Assembly (NCBI RefSeq): GCF_026965535.1
Contig: NZ_CP114039.1
Coordinates: forward strand, 8,973,461-9,037,460
DNA from: Corallococcus sp. NCRR
Lineage (GTDB): Bacteria > Myxococcota > Myxococcia > Myxococcales > Myxococcaceae
Direction: 5' to 3'
DNA length: 64,000 bases
A program made the position numbers and the translations under genes. Every line of letters begins with the position of its first letter. The stretch's first letter is position 1. Below, one piece after another: positions 50,576 to 58,730 of the stretch. Below the pieces are notes generated by a model. The model was not told the origin of the DNA, did not search any database, and was given only the letters and a program-made list of their open reading frames with translations.

Positions 50576-50882
50576 CTCATGCTCCAGTTTCGCGGGGTCG
50601 GCCTCGTGGCGCGGGCGCGCGGAGGAACGACGGGATTGACGGTGGGGACGCGACGAGAGACGGCCCCCTCCGAGCGCGGAGGTCGCCGGGCCGGCGGCGG
50701 ACGAGGTGCTTGCCATCAGCCCCGCGGCGAGAAGCGTCAGAAGGTGCCTGGTCATGTCGAGCCGTCTGCTTCCAGCGATTCGGGGGCCGCCGGAATTCCA
50801 GTTCCCGACAGAGTACCTTTTTCCGACGGTGCGTGGGACCGGCCTCCGCACGATTGGACCCCCAAGGAGTGAGTGGCCGGGC
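50576..50882. other. region upstream of the ATP-grasp gene
   Basis: About 307 bp between the ATP-grasp start used here and the methyltransferase stop. If the ATP-grasp gene starts at ATG 50755, the first 180 bp are coding. Otherwise I see nothing definite in it besides the likely promoter. Confidence 0.4.
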
Positions 50883-51701
50883 TCACGCCGGAGTACCGCC
50901 GGGGGGGCTCCAGCGCAGGCAGCCCCGGGTCAGCAGCCACGCATCGGTGGCGACCCCTGGGGTCATCCGCGCGAGGCGCACGGCGGACTCGGCGAAGGCG
51001 TCCGGAGGCGCGGTGTGGCCTTCCTCGCGCGCGGCCTTCCACGCCGCCTCCCATGCCTGGAAGAAGGCGTGCATGGGGTCGCCAGGGCGGACGCGGCGGC
51101 GCAGGTCGCGGGGCAGCCAGTCGCGCAGGAGCAGCGGCGCGAAGCCCCGGGAGAAGTCGGTGTGGAAGAGGAGGCCCTCGCGCGTGGGTGCTTCCGTGTC
51201 CGGCGTCCGGCGCAGCAGGTGGGCCACCAGCACCGCGCCGTCCGTGTCGGAGGAGCCTTCCACCAGCAGCCCGCCGGGCAGGAGATGCCGCGACATCGCG
51301 CGGTGGGCCTCCGGGATGCGCTCCGGCGGGCCCTGGCGCAGGAGGTTCATGGCGCGCACCAGGCGGGCGGGTTCGTCCGGTGACAGCGGGAGCGCGAAGC
51401 CGCCCTCGCGAAAGTGCGTGCGCGCCTCCGCGTGGTCTCGCGCGGCGGCCGTGGCGCGCTCGGGCTCCAGCTCCACGCCCACCACGGACAGCGCCGGGTT
51501 CAGCGCGCGGAAGGCGGCGGCGCTCTCCAGCGTGGTCCACGGGTGCTCACCGAAGCCCACGTCCACGAAGACGGCGCGGGCCCACGGGCCATCGTCACGC
51601 GTGAGCAGCGGGGCCTCGGACTGGCACAGGTACGCGTCCAGTGCGCGCAGACGCCCCCGTGCGGTCCTCCCCCGGGTGCGGGTGTCCAGCTCCTGAGCCA
51701 T
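50883..51701 (-). CDS. class I SAM-dependent methyltransferase-like protein
   Basis: The 272-residue protein has a Rossmann SAM-binding start, VFVDVGFGEHPWTTLE (about 43-58), and VVGVELEPERATAA as motif II. The middle contains LVRAMNLLRQGPPERI and LLPGGLLVEGSSD, fitting a methyltransferase fold. The N-terminal 35 residues and C-terminal 90 residues are not recognised. Substrate is unknown. ATG 51701 lacks a strong ribosome site, but the region before it is non-coding with operator-like repeats. Confidence 0.7.
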   Translation of the reverse strand: MAQELDTRTRGRTARGRLRALDAYLCQSEAPLLTRDDGPWARAVFVDVGFGEHPWTTLESAAAFRALNPALSVVGVELEPERATAAARDHAEARTHFREGGFALPLSPDEPARLVRAMNLLRQGPPERIPEAHRAMSRHLLPGGLLVEGSSDTDGAVLVAHLLRRTPDTEAPTREGLLFHTDFSRGFAPLLLRDWLPRDLRRRVRPGDPMHAFFQAWEAAWKAAREEGHTAPPDAFAESAVRLARMTPGVATDAWLLTRGCLRWSPPGGTPA

Positions 51702-51749
51702 GGACGCACTGTAGCGCGGGACGTCATTGCCGGGGCCCGCGCCGTAACA

Positions 51750-51782
51750 CGACATGTCACAACCCGCGTCACAAGCCTTGTG
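51750..51782. promoter_or_regulatory. cluster of operator-like repeats between divergent genes
   Basis: The palindrome GACATGTC (51751-51758), two direct copies of GTCACAA 12 bp apart (51756-51762 and 51768-51774) and a perfect inverted repeat CACAAG-C-CTTGTG (51770-51782) overlap in 33 bp. They lie 50-80 bp before the methyltransferase start and about 150 bp before the exported-protein gene. This looks like a protein-binding site; the regulator is unknown. Confidence 0.4.
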
Positions 51783-51927
51783 GCCTCCGCGGGTTCTCCC
51801 TCTGGAGCCGGGGGGAGCGCGGCCATGTGAGGGCTTGGCATCACCGCTGCACAGGGGAGCCGCCGGTGCCGCAGTCCCTGGCATCCGTGACCGCAGTCCC
51901 CTCCAAGAGATTGGTTCTCCGTCCCCC

Positions 51928-52554
51928 ATGATCACTTCCAGCTTCATGCGTTCCTCCCTCGTTGCCGCCCTCCTCCTCTCCGGCTCCGCCTTCGCGGGCG
52001 AGCCCCGGTACACGTCGGCCGCCGCGGCTGCCTGCACCGAGCTCAAGACCGAGCTGATGCAGGGCGCGAAGGCGCAGGGCGTCGCGCTCAACGAGGAGGA
52101 GATCGGCACCCTCACGACGGACAAGGCCACCGTCGTGGCGACGGCCATCGCGGGCTACGAGAACGTCCCCGCCGCGGAGTACGAGAAGGGCGTGGACGCG
52201 GCCTTCGTCTACATCGACTCCGAGGAGGCGGGCATCCCGGCGGGTCACTACCGCGTGAAGGTCCGCGCCAACCCGGAAGACATCAAGGTGGGCAAGTACA
52301 AGGCCATCGCCAGCCTCATCGACAAGGACGGCAAGGAGGTCGCGCAGCGCGCGACGGTCATCGAGACGTTCCCCACGGCGGTGAAGTCCGCGCGCTACGG
52401 CTCGCCGATGAGCGTGGGCATCCAGCAGCAGACCATCAACGACTGGAACCTCACGCGCTTCCGCAAGACCATCATCGTCGTCATCGTGCACTCGTGGGGC
52501 GTCACGGTCATCGACCTGTTCGGCACGGACTACAGCAGCTACTACGGCTTCTAG
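51928..52554 (+). CDS. exported hypothetical protein
   Basis: The protein of about 208 residues has a signal peptide (SSLVAALLLSGSAFA) and a mature part beginning GEPRYTSAAAAACTELKTEL, with a beta-rich middle (AFVYIDSEEAGIPAGHYRVKVRANPEDIKVG) and a C-terminus FGTDYSSYYGF. I do not recognise a family; it is likely periplasmic or secreted. The start can be ATG 51928 or 51946; both keep the signal. Confidence 0.7.
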   Translation: MITSSFMRSSLVAALLLSGSAFAGEPRYTSAAAAACTELKTELMQGAKAQGVALNEEEIGTLTTDKATVVATAIAGYENVPAAEYEKGVDAAFVYIDSEEAGIPAGHYRVKVRANPEDIKVGKYKAIASLIDKDGKEVAQRATVIETFPTAVKSARYGSPMSVGIQQQTINDWNLTRFRKTIIVVIVHSWGVTVIDLFGTDYSSYYGF

Positions 52555-52639
52555 TCCCGCGCTCCGCCGCCGGGAGCCTCATGGGTTCCCGGCGGTGCGA
52601 TTTTCGTCCCATCCGCGGCGCACCTAGAGGACGGGGTTC

Positions 52640-53680
52640 GTGAGCCCTCCGTCCGCGACCTGTCCCCGCTGTGGCGCCCCCCGCGTGGCGGGGCCCGAGT
52701 GCCCGGCATGCGGCGTCATCTACCTGCGCGCGGAGGTCCGCGCCGCCACCCGTCAGGCCGAGGCCCGCGACCGCGAGGCCCGCGAGGCGGCCCAGCGCGA
52801 GGCCGAGGACCAGCGGGCCGCGCTGCGCGAGGCGCTGGAGGCCCACACCGTCCCCACGTTCGCCTCCCCCCTGGTGGCGGCCCAGCCCCCGCCGGACCCG
52901 GCCACGGAGGGCATCACCTTCCACGGCGAGTACACCGGTGATGACGAGGGCCTCCTGGAGGCGCGGCTGCGGCTGGCCGTGTTGCCCGTCGCGCTCGGCA
53001 TCGCCTGGGTCGCGGTGCGTTCGCCCCTCTTCCATTCGCTGTTCCGCATCTTCTTCACGATGCCGGTGCACGAAGTGGGGCACGCCGTCACGGCGTGGTT
53101 CTGCGGCTTCAGCGCCACGCCCACGCTGTGGGTGACCCACGTGTCGGACGAGCGCTCGACGTTCATGACCGTCGTGCTGACGGGGCTGCTGGGCGCGCTC
53201 GTCTGGCAGGGCTGGAAGCGCCGCCGGTGGACGTGGCTGGGCGTGGGCGCGGGGCTCCTCGCGGTGCACTGGATGGGCAGGTTCAGGCTCACCCAGACCC
53301 AGGCCCATGCCGTCGTCTTCTTCGGCGGTGACGCGGGGCTGATGGTGCTGGGCGCGCTGCTGATGGCCACGTTCTACGTGCCGCCGGGCCACTACCTCCA
53401 CCGGCACCAGCTGCGTTGGGGGTTCCTCGTCATGGGCGCGGCGGCGTTCATGGACGGCTTCGAGCAGTGGTGGGCGGCGCGCACCAACGTGGACCGCATC
53501 CCCTTCGGCCGCATCGAGGGCGTGGGCCTGAGCGACCCCAGCACCCTGGTGGAGACCTACGGCTGGACCGTCGGCAACGTCATCCGCGGCTACGTCGCGG
53601 TGGGCGCCGTCTGCCTCTCGGCCCTGGTCGTGCTCTACCTCGTCTCGCTCTGGCGGGCCCGCGACCTGCTGCGCGGCTGA
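52640..53680 (+). CDS. membrane protein with zinc ribbon and HExxH motif (M50-like)
   Basis: The 346-residue protein starts with a zinc ribbon (C8-x-x-C11 … C21-x-x-C24), then a Glu/Arg-rich coiled-coil stretch (30-70) and about six membrane helices. HEVGH (144-148) lies at the beginning of a helix (PVHEVGHAVTAWF), as in M50 site-2 proteases, but the usual downstream NxxPxxxLDG motif is not evident, so protease activity is not certain. The GTG start at 52640 is used. The last 46 bp overlap the convergent metallo-beta-lactamase gene. Confidence 0.6.
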   Translation: MSPPSATCPRCGAPRVAGPECPACGVIYLRAEVRAATRQAEARDREAREAAQREAEDQRAALREALEAHTVPTFASPLVAAQPPPDPATEGITFHGEYTGDDEGLLEARLRLAVLPVALGIAWVAVRSPLFHSLFRIFFTMPVHEVGHAVTAWFCGFSATPTLWVTHVSDERSTFMTVVLTGLLGALVWQGWKRRRWTWLGVGAGLLAVHWMGRFRLTQTQAHAVVFFGGDAGLMVLGALLMATFYVPPGHYLHRHQLRWGFLVMGAAAFMDGFEQWWAARTNVDRIPFGRIEGVGLSDPSTLVETYGWTVGNVIRGYVAVGAVCLSALVVLYLVSLWRARDLLRG

Positions 53681-55227
53681 GGCGCGGCCTCGCGCCAGTT
53701 CCCGAAGGGCCACTCGAAGCCCGGCGTGCTCAGCACCTCCGGCTTGCGCGCGCCTCGCCAGCGCAGGGCCTCGCCGGGCCGCAGCAGCAGCGCTTGCGGC
53801 CCCTGGCCCTGCGCCTTACGCACCTCGGCCAGCCGCTCCGGATACGGATCCGCGTCCGGGTTCTCGTCCATGTTGCTCGCCCCCTCGACGGGCGCGCCCG
53901 GATAGCCGGCGTAGCGTGGGCCCATGCCCTCGCGCCAGTACCAGGGGGCGCCGCCGTCCGCGCAGGGCACCACGTAGCGCGCGCCCAGCAGCGCGCCGTA
54001 GCGCAGCGCCTCCTCCGGTCCCGCCATCAGGCGCTGCGGCGTGGTGAGCGCGTCGCGCGGCACGTTGACGAGGAACGCATCCAGCGTCGTAAAGCCGAAG
54101 AAGATGGGCGGCAGCCGGAAGCCGCGCACGCCGCAGAAGAGCACGTCCACCGGCCCCTGCTGCTTGCGCACGCGGCGGCACACCGCGTCCATGTCCCCGC
54201 GTACGTCATGGCCCGCGTCCGCGAAGAAGGCGGCGGAGAAGTCCTTGGAGCGCACGAGCCACGTGTTGCCCTCGTTGTAGAGGTCCGGGTGGGGCCCCTC
54301 GCCGTCGGTGGGCTGCTCGCCGTGGAAGGGCAGCGCGTGCACCGTCACGTCGCCCACCTGCCGCGACTCGCCCCAGCGAAGGGGCTCCACGTGCGTGAAG
54401 CCCAGCTGCTTCAGCCGCAGCGCGCAGTCCGTGGAGAAGAGGCTCTCGCGCGCCACCGCCGGCACGAAGATGCGCGTGTCGCGAGGCAGGGGCAAGAGCG
54501 AGCCCAGGTGGAAGTGGTCCCCGTGGGAATGGGTGATGACCACGGCGTCCACCCGGCCCAGGTCCGACGCCTGCAACGCCCCATAGCCGGGCAGGTCCGC
54601 CTCGCCCGTGGGACGGAAGTACGGGTCCACCAGCACGCGCCCTTCCCTGCCCGACACCAGCACCGTGTTGTGCCCCACGAAGAGGGCGCCCGGCCCCGGC
54701 ACGTCCACCGGCCCCGCGTGGCGCACGAGCCAGCCGGCTTGCGACAGGTCGCCGAGCAGCTCGCCCACGACGGGCACGGTGGCCAGCGCGCGCAGCTCCT
54801 CGCGGGTCGCGCCGCGGGCGAGCGCCGCGAACAGGTCCGCCACCCCGGGCCAGTCCTTCGCGCGCACCGGCACGTCCAGCCCCAGCGAGTCCTGGCGCAG
54901 GTGCAGCACGCGCGGGCGGTGGCGCAGCGGATCCGGGAAGAGGACGTCCTCGCGCAGCACGCGCCGTCCCATGCGCCGCTTCGTGCCCTGGCAGAGGGCG
55001 GCATAGCGGGGCGTGTCCTCCAGCCAGCGGATGAGCGCGTCCGCTTCGCGCAGCGCACCCTCGCGGCCCAGCGCGGCGATGTGGCGCTTCAGCGGCACCT
55101 GCGCGCGGCGCACCGGGCGCGCGGTGGGCCCCTGGATGCTGCACCCCAGGTCCTCGTGGTGGTCGGCTTCCGTGCGGGCGGAGGCGAGGACGGCCAGGCT
55201 GACGCCGCGGTGCAGGGTGAATCGCAT
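53635..55227 (-). CDS. metallo-beta-lactamase fold protein with N-terminal extension
   Basis: The 530-residue protein has a metallo-beta-lactamase domain in its second half: VDAVVITHSHGDHFHLGS (H-x-H-x-D-H), further metal ligands probably in FHGEQPTD and ADAGHD. The N-terminal 190 residues are helical and Arg-rich and not recognised. It has no signal peptide. MBL-fold proteins hydrolyse esters, nucleic acids or thioesters; the substrate is unknown. ATG 55227 is the first ATG that gives a sensible start. It is divergent from the second OPT gene and convergent with the HExxH gene. Confidence 0.72.
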   Translation of the reverse strand: MRFTLHRGVSLAVLASARTEADHHEDLGCSIQGPTARPVRRAQVPLKRHIAALGREGALREADALIRWLEDTPRYAALCQGTKRRMGRRVLREDVLFPDPLRHRPRVLHLRQDSLGLDVPVRAKDWPGVADLFAALARGATREELRALATVPVVGELLGDLSQAGWLVRHAGPVDVPGPGALFVGHNTVLVSGREGRVLVDPYFRPTGEADLPGYGALQASDLGRVDAVVITHSHGDHFHLGSLLPLPRDTRIFVPAVARESLFSTDCALRLKQLGFTHVEPLRWGESRQVGDVTVHALPFHGEQPTDGEGPHPDLYNEGNTWLVRSKDFSAAFFADAGHDVRGDMDAVCRRVRKQQGPVDVLFCGVRGFRLPPIFFGFTTLDAFLVNVPRDALTTPQRLMAGPEEALRYGALLGARYVVPCADGGAPWYWREGMGPRYAGYPGAPVEGASNMDENPDADPYPERLAEVRKAQGQGPQALLLRPGEALRWRGARKPEVLSTPGFEWPFGNWREAAPQPRSRSRARQSETR

Positions 55228-55349
55228 GCATGCGACGTCGCATGGCGCCCGGCCCTTCGCAAGGGATGACGCTTGCGCCCGGCCGCCGGGCCGCCCGCGA
55301 CCTCGCGGGTTGTGGCGCCCCAGGGAGGCCGGTACCCTTCCGCGCACCC

Positions 55350-57197
55350 ATGGCCCACCCCGCCGAGCCGCTCCCGCCGGAGCCTTCCGCCCCCCTGTCC
55401 TCCGTGCCCGACGCCGTCGCGCCGCGCTTCCGCTTCCTGCCCGCGGTCGGCACGTGGAAGTACCACCTGCTGCTCGCGTCGGTGGCCATCTTCATCCTGG
55501 GCCCGCTGGGCGGCGTGGCCGCGTCGTACATGAACTTCAGCCTGGGCTTCTTCGTCGCCAGCCAGGTGCTGTCCGGCATCCTCGGCAGCGTCGTCACCTA
55601 CGGCTACGGCGCGGAGGGCAAGCACGGCGCCAACTACATGCAGACGATGGCCGCGTCGGTGGCCTCGCTGTGCGCCATGTCCGTGCTCATCCAATCCATG
55701 GTGTGGCTGGGCATGCCCCAGCCGCCCGCGTGGCAGCTGATGCTCTTCGTGGGCTGCGTGGGCATGTTCGGCGTGGGCGTGGGCATGCTCTACACGCCGC
55801 TGCTCGTGGACCGGCTCCAGTTGGACTACCCGTCCGGCTACGCGGTGGCCAACATCCTGCGCGCGCTCACGGACAAGCGCCTGCTCAAGGCCTCCATCGC
55901 GAAGCTGGGCGGCGGCACCGGCCTGGGCATCCTGGCCGCGTGGCTCACGGAGAAGGTAGCGGCCATCGCCGCGCTGAGCATCAGCAGCTCCACGGTGGGC
56001 GCCGGCATGGTGGTGGGCAGCCGCATCACCGTGCCCGCCATGCTCATGGGCCTCATCGGCTACGCAATCTCTCCGTACCTCCAGGGCATCGGGTGGCTGG
56101 GGCCGGATGACCCGTACCGGAAGATTGGCTTCCTCATCTCGCTGGCGATGATCTGCGGCGCGGCGCTGGTGGACCTGGCGCTGCTCGCGGTGCAGGCGGC
56201 GGACCGCATCCGGGGCCGCGCGCAGGCGCCCGCGAACGACGAGCCCGCGTGGAAGAAGGTCAACGTGCCCCGGCTCATCGCCTGGGTGGTGGGCTGGGGC
56301 GCGGCCGTCGTCGTGGTGGCCACGCAGGTGCTGCACCAGCCCCCGGGCTTCATCCTCTTCGGGCTCGTGCTGTCGCTCTTGTTCGTGCTCATCAACGGCA
56401 TCGCCTACGGCATCAGCGACAACAACCCCATCTCCAGCGCCTTCGTGGTGTCGGTGCTGCTGATGTCGCTCCTGGGCCTGAAGGATCCGCTGGTGGGGCT
56501 GATGGCGTCCTCCATCCTGCTCATCTCCACGTCGGTGGGCTGCGATATGCAGCAGGACCGCTCCACCGGGTGGCGCCTGGGCACCAACCGCGTGGTGCAG
56601 TTCCGCTACCAGGTGCTTGGCATCTTCATGGGCGCGGTGCTGTGCGTGGTGCTGGCGCGCGTGTTCATGGGCGCCTACCCCGTGCTGTCCGTCAACCAGT
56701 TGGACCACCCGGACGTGAAGGTGGCCCAGTGGAGCTCCGCGATGACGTACAAGTTCGTGGGCGCCATCCGCGACCTGGGCACGCTGTCCGCGCACAAGGT
56801 GACGGCGCTGCTCGTGGGCCTGTCCATCGGCTTCACGCTGGAGGTCATCCGCAAGGTGGTGCGCCGCCGCCCCGCGTACCTGAGCTACGTGCAGGGCTCG
56901 CGCACGGGGTTCGGCGTGGGCTGGACCCTGGACTCGCTGGTGCTGGCCAGCCCCTACGCGCTCGCGTTCGGCGGCTTCATCGCGCTGCCCGCGGCCATCT
57001 GGTTCGGCATGGGCGGCATCCTCACGTCGGTCTTCAACACCGTGTCCAAGCGCTTCCGCAAGGAGCCCGCGCCGGGCGAGGCGGTGCTGCCGGAGGACAT
57101 GAGCACCATGTCGCTGGTGGGCGGCGGCCTCATCGCGGGCGAGTCGCTCTTCTACCTCTTCGTCGGCCTCGCCGGCCTGCTGTCCCTGCTGGGCTGA
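55350..57197 (+). CDS. OPT family oligopeptide transporter (second copy)
   Basis: The 615-residue inner-membrane protein has about 14 helices with OPT-like features: ASYMNFSLGFFVASQVL, GYGAEGKHGANYMQTMAASVASL, GVGVGMLYTPLLV, LDYPSGYAVANILRAL and a C-terminal GGGLIAGESLFYLFVG. It is only distantly like the OPT gene at 4376-6271 and is the type sometimes called peptide transporter of PA4858-like group; substrate unknown. ATG 55350 begins a Pro-rich cytoplasmic tail. The downstream Thr-leader and ThrRS gene follow by 60 bp. Confidence 0.85.
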   Translation: MAHPAEPLPPEPSAPLSSVPDAVAPRFRFLPAVGTWKYHLLLASVAIFILGPLGGVAASYMNFSLGFFVASQVLSGILGSVVTYGYGAEGKHGANYMQTMAASVASLCAMSVLIQSMVWLGMPQPPAWQLMLFVGCVGMFGVGVGMLYTPLLVDRLQLDYPSGYAVANILRALTDKRLLKASIAKLGGGTGLGILAAWLTEKVAAIAALSISSSTVGAGMVVGSRITVPAMLMGLIGYAISPYLQGIGWLGPDDPYRKIGFLISLAMICGAALVDLALLAVQAADRIRGRAQAPANDEPAWKKVNVPRLIAWVVGWGAAVVVVATQVLHQPPGFILFGLVLSLLFVLINGIAYGISDNNPISSAFVVSVLLMSLLGLKDPLVGLMASSILLISTSVGCDMQQDRSTGWRLGTNRVVQFRYQVLGIFMGAVLCVVLARVFMGAYPVLSVNQLDHPDVKVAQWSSAMTYKFVGAIRDLGTLSAHKVTALLVGLSIGFTLEVIRKVVRRRPAYLSYVQGSRTGFGVGWTLDSLVLASPYALAFGGFIALPAAIWFGMGGILTSVFNTVSKRFRKEPAPGEAVLPEDMSTMSLVGGGLIAGESLFYLFVGLAGLLSLLG

Positions 57198-57220
57198 AGT
57201 CCCCTGCCCCGGAGCACGGC

Positions 57221-57249
57221 TTGACTTTCCGTGACTCCGGGAGCACTTC
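57221..57249 (+). promoter_or_regulatory. possible promoter before the Thr-rich leader
   Basis: TTGACT at 57221-57226 matches a -35 element; 17 bp later only a poor -10 (CACTTC at 57244-57249) is seen. If used, transcription would begin close to GTG 57257, giving a leaderless or nearly leaderless leader ORF. Confidence 0.35.
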
Positions 57250-57256
57250 TTGTCCC

Positions 57257-57340
57257 GTGAACCTCGTCATCACCACCACCGCGACCACGACCACCACCGC
57301 TTCGGCGGGCGTGGGTGCGGTGCGCGTGTCGGTGTCCTGA
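57257..57340 (+). CDS. threonine-rich leader peptide ORF, 27 residues
   Basis: A GTG-started ORF encodes VNLVITTTATTTTTASAG followed by a Val-rich end and TGA. Eight of the nine codons 6-14 are threonine (57272-57298), like attenuator leaders of thr and other amino-acid operons. It lies 111 bp before a threonyl-tRNA synthetase paralogue, which makes the threonine codons meaningful. Ribosome stalling here when Thr-tRNA is low would free the following hairpins. No other role is seen. It is too short to be found by standard gene calling. Confidence 0.6.
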   Translation: MNLVITTTATTTTTASAGVGAVRVSVS

Positions 57341-57345
57341 CGAGC

Positions 57346-57445
57346 GCACGGTTTCCCGCCCCGCCGAAGTCCGGCCGGGGCGACCGTGCAACCTCACACG
57401 CCCCGTGTCCGGCCCCGGCTGCTTCATCCCGACCGACACACGGAG
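57346..57445 (+). promoter_or_regulatory. candidate attenuator/RBS-sequestering hairpins after the leader ORF
   Basis: Directly after the leader stop, GCACGGT (57346-57352) + CGCCCCG (57357-57363) pair with CGGGGCG (57376-57382) + ACCGTGC (57383-57389), with a 4-nt bulge. Downstream, ACACG (57396-57400) can pair with CGTGT (57404-57408), or CCGTGT (57403-57408) with ACACGG (57438-57443); the last overlaps the GGAG ribosome site (57442-57445). The two small stems are mutually exclusive. No T-run follows the large stem, so control may be translational rather than by termination. Confidence 0.45.
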
Positions 57446-57451
57446 ACGACG

Positions 57452-58654
57452 ATGCTCGACGAACACGACCACCGCGCGCTGGGCCAGCGCCTGGACCTCT
57501 TCCACCTGCAGGAGGAGGCCCCGGGCATGGTGTTCTGGCACCCGCGCGGACTGATGCTGTACCGGCTCCTGGAGGACCACGTGCGCCAGCGCATGCGCGA
57601 GGAGGGCTACCGCGAAGTCCGTACGCCGCAGCTGTGCTCCCAGCCGCTGTGGGAGCAGAGCGGCCACTGGGAGAACTTCCGCCAGAACATGTTCTGCATG
57701 GAGGAAGGTGACCGGCACCTGGCGTTGAAGCCGGTGAGCTGCCCGGGCCACATCCAGTTGGTGCAGCGCATGGCGCCCAGCCATCGCGACCTGCCCCTGC
57801 GGCTGGGGGAGTTCGGGCTGGTGCACCGCAGCGAGCCCAGCGGCGCGCTGCACGGGCTGTTCCGCCTGCGCCAGTTCACGCAGGACGATGGCCACATCTT
57901 CTGCGCGGCGGAGCAGGTGGAGGCGGAGGTGGTTCGCTTCGTGCGCTCGCTCAAGGCGTTCTACGCGGGCTTCGGCTTCGACGACGTGCAGGTGGCCTTC
58001 TCCAGCCGTCCGGCGATGCGCGCCGGCGGTGACGCGCTGTGGGACCAGGCGGAGGCGTGGCTCCAGTCCGCGGCGAAGCAGGCGGGTCTCCAGTACGTGG
58101 ACCAGCCCGGCGAGGGCGCCTTCTACGGGCCCAAGCTGGAGTTCGTGCTGAAGGACCGGCTGGGCCGCGCGTGGCAGTGCGGGACGATCCAACTGGACCT
58201 GGTGCTGCCGGAGCGCTTCGACCTGCACTACGTCGGCGCGTCCGGAGAGCGCCTGCGCCCGGTGATGCTTCACCGCGCGCTGTTCGGCAGCCTGGAGCGC
58301 TTCATCGGCGTGCTGCTGGAGCACCATGGCGGCGCGCTACCGGCGTGGCTCGCGCCCGAGCAGGTGGTGGTGGCCTCCGTGGGCGCGGGGGCCGCCGCGT
58401 ACGCGGAAGGGCTGGCGGCGCGGCTGCGGCTGGCCGGCTGCCGCGCGCGGGCGGACGTGCGGGACGAGTCCCTGTCGAAGAAGGTCCTGGGCTCGCACGA
58501 GGACGGCGTGCCGTTCCTCGCGGTGGTGGGTGGCCGCGAGGTGGAGTCGAAGGGCGTGCGCCTGCGGCAGCGCGATGGCTCGCAGCGCGACCTGCCCTGG
58601 GATGACGCCGTGGCGTGGCTGTCCGCCGCGTGCCAACCGGCCGTGGCGGGCTGA
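57452..58654 (+). CDS. truncated threonyl-tRNA synthetase paralogue (catalytic and anticodon domains only)
   Basis: The 400-residue protein matches ThrRS from the class II core onward: zinc ligand Cys97 in SCPGH, motif 2 FRLRQFTQDDGHIFC (His148), GPKLEFVLKDRLGRAWQCGTIQLDL, motif 3 PVMLHRALFGSLERFIGVLLEHHGG and an anticodon-binding domain. The TGS and editing domains (about 240 residues) are absent, so it cannot clear Ser-tRNA(Thr) itself. A normal ThrRS is probably encoded elsewhere. It may be a stress or resistance isozyme. ATG 57452 has GGAG upstream; a Thr-rich leader precedes it. Confidence 0.88.
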   Translation: MLDEHDHRALGQRLDLFHLQEEAPGMVFWHPRGLMLYRLLEDHVRQRMREEGYREVRTPQLCSQPLWEQSGHWENFRQNMFCMEEGDRHLALKPVSCPGHIQLVQRMAPSHRDLPLRLGEFGLVHRSEPSGALHGLFRLRQFTQDDGHIFCAAEQVEAEVVRFVRSLKAFYAGFGFDDVQVAFSSRPAMRAGGDALWDQAEAWLQSAAKQAGLQYVDQPGEGAFYGPKLEFVLKDRLGRAWQCGTIQLDLVLPERFDLHYVGASGERLRPVMLHRALFGSLERFIGVLLEHHGGALPAWLAPEQVVVASVGAGAAAYAEGLAARLRLAGCRARADVRDESLSKKVLGSHEDGVPFLAVVGGREVESKGVRLRQRDGSQRDLPWDDAVAWLSAACQPAVAG

Positions 58655-58668
58655 GCGGCCGTCCCTGA

Positions 58669-58690
58669 AGCACCGGCCCGGTGCTCCCTT
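58669..58690. terminator. inverted repeat between convergent genes
   Basis: AGCACCGG-C-CCGGTGCT (58669-58685) is a perfect 8-bp inverted repeat 15 bp after the ThrRS stop, followed by CCCTTCCC. It could terminate transcripts from the left; the T-run is poor. Confidence 0.45.
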
Positions 58691-58730
58691 CCCTCACGCG
58701 AAGGGGGCGCCGGGCCTTTCCGTGGTGGGC

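Noticed and set aside
57250-57711. 153-codon frame starting in the leader region (His-rich N-terminus)
   Set aside because: It is out of frame with the ThrRS gene it overlaps and is explained by the ACC/CAC repeat of the Thr leader.
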